This document shows positions 36,281 to 46,299 of a stretch of DNA of 64,000 nucleotides, in pieces. This DNA comes from Paludibacteraceae bacterium. GTDB taxonomy: Bacteria > Bacteroidota > Bacteroidia > Bacteroidales > Paludibacteraceae. The stretch spans positions 1 through 64,000 of the forward strand of contig CAJOEX010000012.1 of assembly GCA_905233415.1 (NCBI GenBank), read 5' to 3'. A program made the position numbers and the translations under genes. Under the pieces are notes generated by a model that was not told the origin of the DNA, searched no databases, and saw only the letters and a program-made list of their open reading frames with translations. Every line of letters begins with the position of its first letter. Positions within the stretch are counted from its first letter, which is position 1.

Positions 36281-36938
36281 AATTTATTGGCGGTTCACCG
36301 TGACGAATGAGGTAATTGTTTGCCGCCGAGAAGTGCCCGCAACCGATAAACCCGCGATATGCGGACAAGGGACTCGGATGCGGAGCTGTCAGCACAAGGT
36401 TTTTGCGGCGGTCGATATACTGTCCTTTCCGCTGGGCATATGCGCCCCACAGCATATAGACAATATGTTCCCGTTCCCGATTCAGCGCTGCAATGGCAGC
36501 ATCCGTCAGTTCCTCCCAGCCTTTGTTCTGGTGGCTTCCGGCGCGATGCGCCTCCACCGTCAAAGTGGCATTGAGCAACAAGACTCCCTGCCTTGCCCAA
36601 TCGCTCAAATCGCCCGAAGCCGGAATAGGTTTGCCAAGGTCGCGATTAAGTTCCTTGTAGATATTTTCCAACGACGGCGGAATCGCAACGCCTTCATTCA
36701 CGGAGAAACATAATCCGTGCGCTTGCCCGACTTCATGATACGGATCTTGACCGATTATAACCACCCGCACCCTGTCAAACGGACATGAATCGAAGGCATT
36801 GAAAATCAGTCTCGCAGGCGGAAAGCATTGTTTTGTCCGATAGGCGTTCCGCACAAACGAAGTGAGCAACTCAAAGTAAGGTTTGTCAAACTCGGGTTGC
36901 AGCACACGCTTCCACGATTCGTCTATTCTAACTTCCAT
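36276..36938 (-). CDS. ung: uracil-DNA glycosylase
   Basis: VVIIGQDPYHEVGQAHGLCFSV, LLLNATLTVEAHRAGSH, APHPSPLSAYRGFIGCGHF. Confidence 0.96.
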   Translation of the reverse strand: MEVRIDESWKRVLQPEFDKPYFELLTSFVRNAYRTKQCFPPARLIFNAFDSCPFDRVRVVIIGQDPYHEVGQAHGLCFSVNEGVAIPPSLENIYKELNRDLGKPIPASGDLSDWARQGVLLLNATLTVEAHRAGSHQNKGWEELTDAAIAALNREREHIVYMLWGAYAQRKGQYIDRRKNLVLTAPHPSPLSAYRGFIGCGHFSAANNYLIRHGEPPINW

Positions 36939-36940
36939 AA

Positions 36941-38044
36941 CTAATTGATTATCAGCATTGCATCTCCATAATCGCCAAAACGATAGCCTTCCTCAACAGC
37001 CACTTCATAAGCGTGCATTACATTCTCGTAACCGCCGAAAGCAGCCGAAACCATCAACTGACTGGATTGAGGCATATAGAAATTGGCAAAGAACGTGTTA
37101 GCCACAGTAAAGTCATAAGGCGGATAGATGAACTTGCTTGTCCAACCTTCGTAGGGTTTGAGTTGTCCGCCGGTACCAACGACGTGCTCCAAAGCCCGCA
37201 TAACCTCCGTTCCTACTGCACAGACTTTCGTATGGGCAGCATGTGCCTTGTCCACAGCAGTCACGAGTTCCTGCGGCACAAAAATCTGCTCGGAGTCGCT
37301 CTTGTGCTTCGTCAGGTCATCTACATCGATTGCCTTGAAATTGCCCAAACCAACGTGTGATGTAAGGGTCGTGTATTCGACTCCGTTAATTTCCAGACGT
37401 TTTACGAGTTGCTTTGAGAAATGGAGGCATGAAGCGGGAGCTGCCACAGCGCCAATTTTCTTCGCGAAAATCGACTGGTAGCGCTCTTCATCCATCTCTT
37501 CAACCGGCTGACCGCGGAATATGCGGTCATATTCCTCCTTCACTTCCTCATCCATCGGACGACGGATATATTTCGGCAGAGGAGTCGTTCCCAAGGCATA
37601 CAAACGCTCAATGTATTCCCACTCGGCATAATCCGACAGGAAGCGGAATGTACGACCACGGGAAGTTGTATTATCGACTACTTCCGCCACGATTGTCGGG
37701 TCTTCGTCAAAGAACAGTTTATTTCCGACACGAATCTTACGGGCAGGATCAACAATCACGTCCCAATAGCGTGTTGCGTGATTCAGTTCCCGGAGCAGGA
37801 ACACCTCAATATTCGCCAAAGTTTTTTCCTTTTTTCCGAACAAGCGTGCCGGAAAAACCTTTGTGTCGTTGAAGATAAAAAGGTCTCCTTCACCGAAATA
37901 CTCCACAATGTCCGCAACTTTTTTGTGTTCGATTTCACCGGTCTTGCGGTGTAAAACCATCATACGCGCATCTTCCGGATACGCAGCCGGAAACTGAGCA
38001 ATCAGTTCATCAGGCAATTTGAATTTGAATTGACTAAGTTTCAT
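36941..38044 (-). CDS. queA: tRNA preQ1(34) S-adenosylmethionine ribosyltransferase-isomerase
   Basis: [64 protein letters not shown]. Confidence 0.95.
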   Translation of the reverse strand: MKLSQFKFKLPDELIAQFPAAYPEDARMMVLHRKTGEIEHKKVADIVEYFGEGDLFIFNDTKVFPARLFGKKEKTLANIEVFLLRELNHATRYWDVIVDPARKIRVGNKLFFDEDPTIVAEVVDNTTSRGRTFRFLSDYAEWEYIERLYALGTTPLPKYIRRPMDEEVKEEYDRIFRGQPVEEMDEERYQSIFAKKIGAVAAPASCLHFSKQLVKRLEINGVEYTTLTSHVGLGNFKAIDVDDLTKHKSDSEQIFVPQELVTAVDKAHAAHTKVCAVGTEVMRALEHVVGTGGQLKPYEGWTSKFIYPPYDFTVANTFFANFYMPQSSQLMVSAAFGGYENVMHAYEVAVEEGYRFGDYGDAMLIIN

Positions 38045-38723
38045 ATACTAATTTTTCAAAAGTTTCAAAGTTAATGCAATCCTGCAAAGTAATATCCCCC
38101 ACTCTTGTCCTGCGCAACGCAATGAGGTGTGCGCCGCTGTCCAACCGCTGTCCGATGTCCCGTGCCAAAGCCCTGATATACGTTCCTTTGGAGCAAACCA
38201 CACGAATCACCAGTTGCATTTTTTCCGCATCGAAAGACAGCACTTCAATCTCATCTATCACCAAGAGTTTCGGTTTCAGTTCCACTTCTTGCCCTTTGCG
38301 TGCCAACTCATACGCCCGTTTACCTTCCACCTTTACTGCACTGAACATCGGCGGGACCTGCCATTGTTCGCCCAAAAATGTCGGTATAACCGCATCTATC
38401 AAGTCGCGGGTTATATGATTTGTCGGATAAGTGGCATCAATCGGTTTCTCCAAATCGAAACTTGGTGTGGTTGCTCCGAGTTGCAAAGTCGCCACATATT
38501 CCTTGGTGGCATATTGTAATTGGTCTATCTGCTTCGTTTTTTTGCCTGTACAAACGACCACCACACCTGTCGCCAGCGGATCTAATGTACCAGTGTGCCC
38601 GACTTTCAGTTTCTTCACGCCCAAGGCATGACACAATAACCAACGTGCCTTACCCACGACATCGAAACTCGTCCATTTGTAGGGCTTGTCAAACGCAATT
38701 ATCTCTCCCTCAACAAAGTCCAT
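38034..38723 (-). CDS. truB: tRNA pseudouridine(55) synthase
   Basis: [28 protein letters not shown]; start taken as [20 protein letters not shown]. Confidence 0.95.
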   Translation of the reverse strand: MDFVEGEIIAFDKPYKWTSFDVVGKARWLLCHALGVKKLKVGHTGTLDPLATGVVVVCTGKKTKQIDQLQYATKEYVATLQLGATTPSFDLEKPIDATYPTNHITRDLIDAVIPTFLGEQWQVPPMFSAVKVEGKRAYELARKGQEVELKPKLLVIDEIEVLSFDAEKMQLVIRVVCSKGTYIRALARDIGQRLDSGAHLIALRRTRVGDITLQDCINFETFEKLVYET

Positions 38724-39470
38724 AAACGATGGCAAACACGCCTATCAAGAGGCAGTAGATTGCAAAATAAATCAATTTGCTCTTCTTCACAACCGCAATC
38801 ATCCATCGACATGCGGCACAACCTGTAACAAAAGCCGCCACGAATCCGACCAACAACGCCCAGACACTCAAGTGAGTATCGGCACCAAGACCATCAAAAA
38901 AGAGAACTGAGCGACCTGCTCTTTTTTGTTTCCGAGCAACAAACCAGTGGCAATAGTAGTACCACTACGGCTCAATCCCGGCAACACGGCAAGCGCCTGT
39001 CCAATACCGATAATAAACGAGTCCAGCCATCCGATTTGCTCTTTTTGACGTGGCTTTGCGAAATGTGCAAATGCAAGCAATGTCGCCGTTACCAGCAGGC
39101 AGCAACCGACAACAAGCAATCCACTGCCAAATATTGCTTCCACCTTGTCCTTAAAGAACATACCAACCACAAAAACCGGAATCATCGAAAGTAAAATCTT
39201 GCCGGCATATATCTTTTCTTCGTTCCAAGCCGTAGTCGTAAAAGTGCCTCGCAACAACCATGCCACCTCTTTCCAGAGAATGACCAACGTCGAACAAACC
39301 GTTGCGGCGTGGACAATGACATCAAAAAGCAGCATGTCGCCTTCGGCAAACTCAACTCCCAACAAGGTCTGACCAATAGTCAAATGACCGGATGACGATA
39401 CAGGCAGAAACTCCGTAAGGCCCTGCACAATACCTAAAATCAACGCTTCCCACCAAGACATAGCATTCAA
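38710..39470 (-). pseudogene. uppP: undecaprenyl-diphosphatase, frameshifted
   Basis: frame 1 [35 protein letters not shown]...[12 protein letters not shown]; second frame continues [57 protein letters not shown]. Confidence 0.8.
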
Positions 39471-39492
39471 TTATTTAAGCATTTTTACTTTA

Positions 39493-39768
39493 TCATTTGG
39501 CCTTGCGACGCCAAAGAATGGCAACAATCATCAACACAAAGCCAGCCAACGAAATCATCGGTCCGACAGTGATTCGCCGGACAGAAAAGATGTCGGGGTT
39601 ATATTCGGTCGCGCCACTTGGAGCGCCTGCCATCAACGCAAAGCCCAATACGATTATCAGGAATGACACGCCTATAAGGATGAGATTCCATTTTGCAACA
39701 ATCTTTGAGTGCGCTTTCTGCGCCTCCTGACCAAGTTCCTGTTTGTTAGTCTGTTCTTTAATAGCCAT
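39493..39768 (-). CDS. DUF3098 family protein
   Basis: 91 aa, two TM helices, LVIGFALMAGAPSG-type motif (ALMAGAPSGATEYNPDIFSVRRITVGPMISLAGFVLM), immediately upstream of uppP. Confidence 0.8.
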   Translation of the reverse strand: MAIKEQTNKQELGQEAQKAHSKIVAKWNLILIGVSFLIIVLGFALMAGAPSGATEYNPDIFSVRRITVGPMISLAGFVLMIVAILWRRKAK

Positions 39769-39794
39769 TTTACCCTTAATTTATAAAAAACGCG

Positions 39795-39826
39795 CAAAGG
39801 TACAACATTTTTTTTATTTATGCAAA
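39795..39826 (-). promoter_or_regulatory. Bacteroidetes-type promoter for DUF3098-uppP-truB-queA-ung-polA
   Basis: minus strand CAAA 39823-39826, CAAAGGTA 39795-39802, spacer 20. Confidence 0.75.
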
Positions 39827-39928
39827 TAAAAACGTATTTTTCTTGGATTTCATTGTTTTGCGAGATCAGAAGGAATTCAGAAAGGACTCTTTTAGATATC
39901 CTTACCCTCCACTATTTGACGGTAGTAA

Positions 39929-39983
39929 CATTCGGTTAACATATGGTTAACATATGGTTAACATTCGGTTAACATTCGGATAA
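39929..39983. repeat. tandem 11-mer array, 5 units
   Basis: CATTCGGTTAA CATATGGTTAA CATATGGTTAA CATTCGGTTAA CATTCGGATAA. Confidence 0.9.
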
Positions 39984-40049
39984 AATAGGGAGAAGTGAAA
40001 TGACACTTTATGATTGACAGGTGAAGGATTTCAGATGAAATATATTAAC

Positions 40050-40175
40050 AGGCGAAGATTTTCAGCCAAGCGAAGAATTTCAGACAGGCGAAGATTTTCA
40101 GCCAAGCGAAGAATTTCAGACAGGCGAAGAATTTCAGACAAGTGAAGATTTCCAAACAAGTAATGGATTTCAGAC
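40050..40175. repeat. tandem 18-mer array, 7 units
   Basis: AGGCGAAGATTTTCAGCC / AAGCGAAGAATTTCAGAC alternating, with later variants. Confidence 0.9.
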
Positions 40176-40234
40176 GAAATTTTATGCGGTTAAAACACAA
40201 AATATGCAAATTCTTACAAAAAAATGCAGAAAAA

Positions 40235-40266
40235 TTTGCGGGAATGAAAAAAAAGCAGTACTTTTG
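40235..40266 (+). promoter_or_regulatory. Bacteroidetes-type promoter for rplU-rpmA
   Basis: TTTG 40235-40238, TACTTTTG 40259-40266, spacer 20. Confidence 0.8.
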
Positions 40267-40268
40267 CA

Positions 40269-40544
40269 GGCTTTTTCGTGTTCAGGCTTGAAAAAGACGC
40301 CCGTCGGCAATACATGAGAATTTGAAAATTTGAAGATTTGAGAATTTGAAGATTGAGAAATCGAAGATTTGAGAATTTGAAGATTTGAATTTAGCAGTAT
40401 GGAAGCCCGGCGATAAGCCGCCTGCACGATGGAATTCGGATTTGAAGATTTGAAGATTTCTTATCTCGGCAAAGCCTCAAACAATCGGCTGAAGCCGTAT
40501 GGAAAATTTGAAGATTGGAGAATCCATTAAAAACAATTAATTAA
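40269..40544 (+). promoter_or_regulatory. long rplU 5' leader with structured segments separated by octamer arrays
   Basis: GGCTTTTTC...GAAAAAGacGCC hairpin; GGC-gataa-GCC; CGGCT-ga-AGCCG; arrays at 40316-40392, 40438-40460 and 40502-40523. Confidence 0.55.
40316..40392. repeat. octamer array (GATTTGAA family)
   Basis: GAGAATTT GAAAATTT GAAGATTT GAGAATTT GAAGATT GAGAAATC GAAGATTT GAGAATTT GAAGATTT. Confidence 0.85.
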
Positions 40545-40859
40545 ATGTACGCTATTGTAGAAATGCAAGGCCAGCAATTCAAAGTAGAAGCTGGCAAGAA
40601 ACTGTTCATCAACCGTATGGAAGCCGAGAAAGGCGCCGTGGTTGAGTTCGAGAAAGTGCTGCTCGTTGACAACGACGGCAAGATTAAAGTAGGTGCTCCG
40701 ACCGTTAAGGGAGCAAAAGTGGTTTGCGAAGTTCTTGACAACGAATGCCGCGGAGAAAAAATTCTCGTGTTCCACAAGAAACGCCGCAAAGGTTACAAGA
40801 AACTGACCGGCCACCGTCAAGATTTGACGAACGTGATTGTAAAGGAAATCGTATGTTAA
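40545..40859 (+). CDS. rplU: 50S ribosomal protein L21
   Basis: [59 protein letters not shown]. Confidence 0.96.
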   Translation: MYAIVEMQGQQFKVEAGKKLFINRMEAEKGAVVEFEKVLLVDNDGKIKVGAPTVKGAKVVCEVLDNECRGEKILVFHKKRRKGYKKLTGHRQDLTNVIVKEIVC

Positions 40860-40885
40860 TTGACAGTTGAGAATTGACAATTGAC
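40858..40885. repeat. heptamer array, 4 units, beginning in the rplU stop codon
   Basis: AATTGAC AGTTGAG AATTGAC AATTGAC. Confidence 0.75.
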
Positions 40886-40922
40886 ATTGCAAAGTTTAAC
40901 AACAGATTAAAAATTACACATT

Positions 40923-41183
40923 ATGGCACATAAGAAAGGTGTCGGTAGTTCAAAGAACGGCCGTGAATCAGAAAGCAAACGTTTAGGCGTAAAAATATGG
41001 GGCGGACAATTCGCGAAAGCAGGTAACATCATCGTTCGTCAACGTGGTACACAACACAATCCGGGTCAGAACATGGGTATGGGAAGCGACCATACATTGT
41101 ATGCGCTGACAGACGGAATCGTGACTTTCACCCGCAAACGTAACAACAAATCATACGTGTCGATTGCTCCCGTAGCGGAATAA
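40923..41183 (+). CDS. rpmA: 50S ribosomal protein L27
   Basis: [54 protein letters not shown]. Confidence 0.97.
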   Translation: MAHKKGVGSSKNGRESESKRLGVKIWGGQFAKAGNIIVRQRGTQHNPGQNMGMGSDHTLYALTDGIVTFTRKRNNKSYVSIAPVAE

Positions 41184-41216
41184 GCAATCAGCGGCGACGT
41201 GTCGCCAAACAACAAC

Positions 41217-41249
41217 AAGAGTGGCGGCGTCATGCTGCCACTCTTTATT
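41217..41249 (+). terminator. intrinsic terminator after rpmA
   Basis: AAGAGTGGCGGC-GTCAT-GCTGCCACTCTT, one mismatch. Confidence 0.7.
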
Positions 41250-41262
41250 ATGAATCAAGACT

Positions 41263-42636
41263 ATGCTGACATTAAAACAAATATACGAAAACAAGGAAGG
41301 CATCATCGCGGGACTGGAGAAGAAACACTTTGCCGGTGCGCGAGAAGCTATCGAAGGCGTTATCGCCATTGACCAGGAACGCAAAGCCGCCCAACAGAAG
41401 AAAGATGCAGCCAGTGCAGAGATGAACCAAATTTCCAAGAGCATCGGTATGCTGATGGGACAAGGCAAACGCGAAGAAGCCGAAGCCGCCAAAGCCAAAA
41501 CCGGTGAGCTGAAAGAGAACATCAAAGCCCTTGAAGCAGAGATGGATGAGGCGGAAAAGAAACAGACCCAGGCGTTGCTGCAGATTCCGAATGTGCCCTA
41601 CTCCATCGTTCCGGAAGGACGCGGCGCAGAAGACAATGTGGCTGTCAAGGTCGGCGGTTGGAACTTCGGCGAACCGCTGAAGAAACTGGCGGAAGGCAAC
41701 CGATCGTTTGATGCGGACGGCAACGGTATCGCCTTGCGCGACTGGCCTGCAAGCGAAGACCCGCAACCTGAGTTTGCAAAACTGCCACACTGGGAACTGG
41801 CAAAAAAATACAACCTCATTGACTTTGACCTCGGCGTGAAGATCTCCGGCGCAGGATTCCCTGTGTATATCGGACAAGGCGCACGTCTGCAGCGGGCGTT
41901 GATTAACTTCTTCCTCGCAGAGGCCAACAAAGCCGGTTATATGGAGATTATGCCGCCAACGGTGGTAAATGCCGCTTCCGGTTACGGAACAGGCCAATTG
42001 CCCGACAAGGAAGGGCAGATGTACCACTGCGAAGTGGATGACCTCTATCTGATTCCGACGGCGGAAGTACCCGTGACAAACCTCTATCGCGATGAGATTA
42101 TAGACGAGGCGAACCTGCCGATTAAGAATTGCGCTTATACAGAGTGCTTCCGTCGCGAGGCAGGCAGTTACGGCAAGGACGTGCGCGGGCTGAACCGTCT
42201 GCACGAGTTCTCGAAGATTGAGATTGTCCGCATTGACACACCCGACCACTCGGACGCTTCGCATCGCGAGATGTTAGCGCATGTGGAAGGTCTGTTGCAG
42301 AAACTGGAACTGCCGTATCGTATTCTGCGTCTGTGTGGCGGTGATATGAGTTTCACAGCAGCGCTGTGCTACGACTTCGAAGTATATTCGGAGGCACAAC
42401 ACCGCTGGCTGGAAGTGTCAAGTACGTCGAATTTCGATACCTATCAGGCAAACCGTCTCAAATGCCGCTACCGCAAGGCAGAGGACAAAAAAGTCTATAT
42501 CGCGCATACATTAAACGGCAGCGCGCTGGCACTGCCGAGAATCGTAGCTGCGTTGTTGGAAAACAACCAATGCGAAGAGGGAATCCGTATTCCGAAGGCT
42601 TTACAGCCGTTCTTCGGAGATGATATGATTCGATAG
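41263..42636 (+). CDS. serS: seryl-tRNA synthetase
   Basis: MLTLKQIYENKEGIIAGLEKKH, YLIPTAEVPVTNLYRDEI, CFRREAGSYGKDVRGLNRLHEFSKIE. Confidence 0.97.
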   Translation: MLTLKQIYENKEGIIAGLEKKHFAGAREAIEGVIAIDQERKAAQQKKDAASAEMNQISKSIGMLMGQGKREEAEAAKAKTGELKENIKALEAEMDEAEKKQTQALLQIPNVPYSIVPEGRGAEDNVAVKVGGWNFGEPLKKLAEGNRSFDADGNGIALRDWPASEDPQPEFAKLPHWELAKKYNLIDFDLGVKISGAGFPVYIGQGARLQRALINFFLAEANKAGYMEIMPPTVVNAASGYGTGQLPDKEGQMYHCEVDDLYLIPTAEVPVTNLYRDEIIDEANLPIKNCAYTECFRREAGSYGKDVRGLNRLHEFSKIEIVRIDTPDHSDASHREMLAHVEGLLQKLELPYRILRLCGGDMSFTAALCYDFEVYSEAQHRWLEVSSTSNFDTYQANRLKCRYRKAEDKKVYIAHTLNGSALALPRIVAALLENNQCEEGIRIPKALQPFFGDDMIR

Positions 42637-43695
42637 TTATTTCTTCGCCAAGCGGATAACTTCTTCCGCGATACGACGAGCAGAATCGGGCTGCGCAAGA
42701 GTGAGAATATTCTTGCGCAGTTCTATTAATTTCCGGTCATCCTGAATGAGCGCAAGGGCTGTATCAACCAGTTTGTCTGCCGCTTCTGCGTCACGCACCA
42801 AAACGGCTGCGTCTTTGTTCACAAGCGCCATCGCATTGTGCGTCTGATGATCCTCTGCCACATTCGGCGACGGCACAAGAATGCACGCTTTACCGAGCAG
42901 GCAAAGTTCGGAAATCGAACTGGCTCCGGCACGGGAAATGACGAGGTCTGCTGTGGCATATCTATCAGGCATATCTGCCAGAAATGGCAGAATTTCAAGA
43001 TTTCGGGATTCCGAAAGAGACTTATACTGATCATAATAAATCTTTCCAGTCTGCCAGACGATGTTGATGCCTGCTTTGACAAGACGGTCGAGGCCGTTGG
43101 CAATCGCTTCGTTAATGGTTTTTGCACCGAGACTGCCACCAATGATGAGCAGCGTCTTCTTGCCGTTGCCGGCTTGTTTTTTGCCTTCCAACAGATTCTG
43201 CCGGACAGGATTGCCGGTGAGGATAATCTTGTCTTTCGGGAAGAAACGCTCCATGTTTTCGTATGCCACGCAAATCTTCTGTGCATCATCTTTGAGCAGT
43301 TTGTTCGTCACGCCGGCAAAGCCGTTCTGCTCCTGCAACAAAATAGGCACACCCATTTTTGCGGCGACCTTCATTGCTGCGCCAGAGGCATAACCACCAA
43401 CTCCGACACCGACATCGGGACGAAAGTCCTTGATAATCTTCTTCGCCATGCGCATGGAACGTAGCAGGTCGATAAGTACAGCGATATTTTTCCATGGACG
43501 CTTGCGGTCAAAGCCACGCACAGGCAGGCCGATAATCTTATAGCCCGCTTGCGGGACACGCTCCATTTCCATACGACCAAGCGCACCAACAAAGAGGATT
43601 TCCGCCTCGGGATCCAACTCGCGCAATGCATTTGCAATACTTACTGCGGGGAAGATGTGACCACCTGTTCCTCCGCCGGAGATGAGGTATTTCAT
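42637..43695 (-). CDS. murG: UDP-GlcNAc--undecaprenyl-pyrophosphoryl-MurNAc-pentapeptide GlcNAc transferase
   Basis: MKYLISGGGTGGHIFPAVSIANAL, ISRAGASSISELCLLGKACILVPSPNVAEDHQTHNA. Confidence 0.96.
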   Translation of the reverse strand: MKYLISGGGTGGHIFPAVSIANALRELDPEAEILFVGALGRMEMERVPQAGYKIIGLPVRGFDRKRPWKNIAVLIDLLRSMRMAKKIIKDFRPDVGVGVGGYASGAAMKVAAKMGVPILLQEQNGFAGVTNKLLKDDAQKICVAYENMERFFPKDKIILTGNPVRQNLLEGKKQAGNGKKTLLIIGGSLGAKTINEAIANGLDRLVKAGINIVWQTGKIYYDQYKSLSESRNLEILPFLADMPDRYATADLVISRAGASSISELCLLGKACILVPSPNVAEDHQTHNAMALVNKDAAVLVRDAEAADKLVDTALALIQDDRKLIELRKNILTLAQPDSARRIAEEVIRLAKK

Positions 43696-43698
43696 GAT

Positions 43699-43728
43699 AT
43701 TTACGATTTTGTCATTTACGATTTACAG
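43699..43728. repeat. 15-mer repeat filling the ftsW-murG gap
   Basis: ATTTACGATTTTGTC ATTTACGATTTACAG. Confidence 0.65.
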
Positions 43729-43732
43729 ATTT

Positions 43733-44980
43733 TTATTCAAGCGTTATTTCCGGCACTTCTTCCTCCGACTTGATGGTTGTCAAATCCTGACGTTCCTTCA
43801 GTTCTTTCTGCTCGCGGCTGACCGCCATAATGATACCAAAGTAAATACTCGTTATTACAGCGCTCGTTCCACCACGCGAAATAAGCGGCAACGGCTGTCC
43901 CGTGACAGGTCCAAGACCAACAGCGACCATCATCGATACCAATGCCTGACATGTCAGCATCAAAGCCAAGCCCATCACCATCAGCATCGCCGCATAATCA
44001 CCGAAACGACTGCTCGTCAAACATGCACGGAACAAAATCATGATATAAATAATCATGAGAAATATCGCGCCTACAAGCCCTGATTCCTCCACAATAATTG
44101 CAAAAATATAATCGGCAAACGCCTGCGGCAGGAAGTCGCGCTCCTGACTATTGCCGGGCAACACTCCAAACGGAGTTTTACCGCCACGAGCTACCGCCAC
44201 TTTGGCAATAGAGCGCTGGTAGTTATCGTCCGTCAACTTGAATTCCGCCGCGTCTTGGTGGTGTTCCGTAAAAATATCATCAATACGTCCAACCCACGTC
44301 ACGGCACGAGCAAACGGTCCGCCCATTTTTTTGTGCTTTCGCACAAAGCCAAACTCAACAATCAGATAACCCGCCACCAACAATGCCGCAGCAATACCGA
44401 CCGTTGCCAAGATATACTTCCAAGGCAAACGCGCCAAGAACCACATCAACAACACGATACCACCCAACAGAACAGCCGTTGACAGGTTTCCCGTCATAAT
44501 CGGAAGTGCCGTTGCCGCAGTAATCCCCAATGTCCAGAAAAAATATTTCTTTTTGTCCTCTTCTGTTTTGACCCGCGCCAACAGATCCGCCACTACAATA
44601 ATCAAGCTCAATTTCGCCAATTCGGACGGCTGAAACGTGAAACCGCCAATTTTCATCCATCTGCTGGCGCCGTTAATCGTTGCCACCATCGAACTATGCG
44701 GGAAAAGCATTATAAAATACAAGCACAACAACGAAATTCCCAACAACACATAGCCTCCGGCACGAATATACATGCTCGGCACAAATTGGATAAAAAATGC
44801 TATCGCAATACCAAGAAACAGAAAAAGCATCTGCGACAACACCGGACCAAGTACCGAGTGGCGCTCATAAACCAACGTACTTCCCGCCGAGAACAGCGCG
44901 ATTATCGCCACCACAACCAACGTCAGGAAAAGCACCCAATACGTTTTGTCAACATATTTCAAATCAAAGCGTTTCATCAT
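43733..44980 (-). CDS. ftsW: FtsW (SEDS peptidoglycan polymerase)
   Basis: GASRWMKIGGFTFQPSELAKLSLII; PLISRGGTSAVITSIYFGIIMAVS. Confidence 0.93.
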   Translation of the reverse strand: MMKRFDLKYVDKTYWVLFLTLVVVAIIALFSAGSTLVYERHSVLGPVLSQMLFLFLGIAIAFFIQFVPSMYIRAGGYVLLGISLLCLYFIMLFPHSSMVATINGASRWMKIGGFTFQPSELAKLSLIIVVADLLARVKTEEDKKKYFFWTLGITAATALPIMTGNLSTAVLLGGIVLLMWFLARLPWKYILATVGIAAALLVAGYLIVEFGFVRKHKKMGGPFARAVTWVGRIDDIFTEHHQDAAEFKLTDDNYQRSIAKVAVARGGKTPFGVLPGNSQERDFLPQAFADYIFAIIVEESGLVGAIFLMIIYIMILFRACLTSSRFGDYAAMLMVMGLALMLTCQALVSMMVAVGLGPVTGQPLPLISRGGTSAVITSIYFGIIMAVSREQKELKERQDLTTIKSEEEVPEITLE

Positions 44981-46299
44981 AGTTTGCGCACCGCTGCCAT
45001 AAATTGGTCGCCACGGTCTTCATAACTTTTGAACAGATCAAATGAAGCACAACATGGCGAAAGCAAGACTGTGTCACCTTCGTTAGCGGCGTTGTATGCA
45101 CCGTTCACCGCATCTTGCAAGTTGTCTGTATCTATGATTTTCAGTCCGAAACCGCCAAAATGTTCGCGCAGTTTTTCATTGTGCAAGCCCATAAAAACGA
45201 GCGTGTGGCACTTCTGACGCACCAGTTCGTCGATTTCGGAATAATCATTACCTTTGTCCTTTCCACCAAGGATAAGCACGGTCGGCGTAGTCATCGACTC
45301 CAGCGCATACCAACAGGAATTAACGTTCGTCGCCTTGCTGTCGTTAATCCACCGCACGCCACGAACCGTTGCCACATACTGCAGACGGTGTTCCACACCT
45401 GCAAACTGCTTCAGCGACTCTCGGATGGTTTCATTCTTGATATGCAGGACTTGTGCCGCGATAGATGCCGCCATGGAATTGAGTTGGTTGTGTTTGCCTT
45501 GCAGCGAAAGTTCTGCATAAGGCATGACCAACGGTTCAGCCGCTTCAACCACCAAATCGTTTCCGCGAATATACGCCGCGTTACCGGACTTACCGAACGG
45601 ATAGAGTGTCGCACCAAGTGACATCTTTTTTATTTCACGGTCGATTACCGGGTCTTCCGACCAATATATGAACGCATCGTCCTTCGTCTGGTTCTGTGTG
45701 ATGCGGAATTTGGCGTTGACGTAGTTTTGGAACTCAAAATTATATCGGTCCAAATGGTCAGGCGTGATATTGAGCAAAATAGCAATATTCGCACGGAAAT
45801 CGTACATATTGTCAAGTTGGAAGGATGACAATTCAATAACGTAGTAGTCGTGGTTTTCATGCGCCACTTGCAAAGCCAGCGACGCTCCAATATTTCCCGC
45901 CAGACCGACATTCAAACCGGCACGACGCAAGATGTCAAAAATCAGCGAAGTGGTTGTCGTTTTGCCGTTCGAGCCGGTAATACAAATCATTTTGGCTTTG
46001 GTATAACGTGCCGCAAACTCGATTTCCGAAATAATCGGTGTGCCGAGTTCCTGAAGTTTTTGAATCAGCGGCGCTGTCAAAGGAATGCCAGGCGATTTAA
46101 TCACTTCATCAGCATTCAAAATCCGCAATTCCGTGTGTTGTCCGTCTTCCCATGCTATTCCGTTCTGGTCCAACAACGCACGATATGGCGCCTTGATTTC
46201 GCCCATATCGGAAACAAAGACCTCAAAGCCTTTTTCTTTGGCGAGAATAGCGGCACCTGTTCCGCTTTCGCCTGCGCCGAGAATAACAATCTTACTCAT
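44977..46299 (-). CDS. murD: UDP-N-acetylmuramoyl-L-alanine--D-glutamate ligase
   Basis: ICITGSNGKTTTTSLIFDIL, INDSKATNVNSCWYALESM. Confidence 0.95.
   Translation of the reverse strand: MSKIVILGAGESGTGAAILAKEKGFEVFVSDMGEIKAPYRALLDQNGIAWEDGQHTELRILNADEVIKSPGIPLTAPLIQKLQELGTPIISEIEFAARYTKAKMICITGSNGKTTTTSLIFDILRRAGLNVGLAGNIGASLALQVAHENHDYYVIELSSFQLDNMYDFRANIAILLNITPDHLDRYNFEFQNYVNAKFRITQNQTKDDAFIYWSEDPVIDREIKKMSLGATLYPFGKSGNAAYIRGNDLVVEAAEPLVMPYAELSLQGKHNQLNSMAASIAAQVLHIKNETIRESLKQFAGVEHRLQYVATVRGVRWINDSKATNVNSCWYALESMTTPTVLILGGKDKGNDYSEIDELVRQKCHTLVFMGLHNEKLREHFGGFGLKIIDTDNLQDAVNGAYNAANEGDTVLLSPCCASFDLFKSYEDRGDQFMAAVRKL

Noticed and set aside
38860-38885. Programmed ribosomal frameshift in uppP
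   Set aside because: No slippery heptamer or downstream structure seen and residues appear to be missing at the junction, so mutation or sequencing error is more likely.
40050-40175. Possible CRISPR array
   Set aside because: 18-bp units are contiguous without unique spacers and no cas genes are present.
41272-42264. 330-aa minus-strand ORF within serS
   Set aside because: Shadow of serS; codon-bias artefact.
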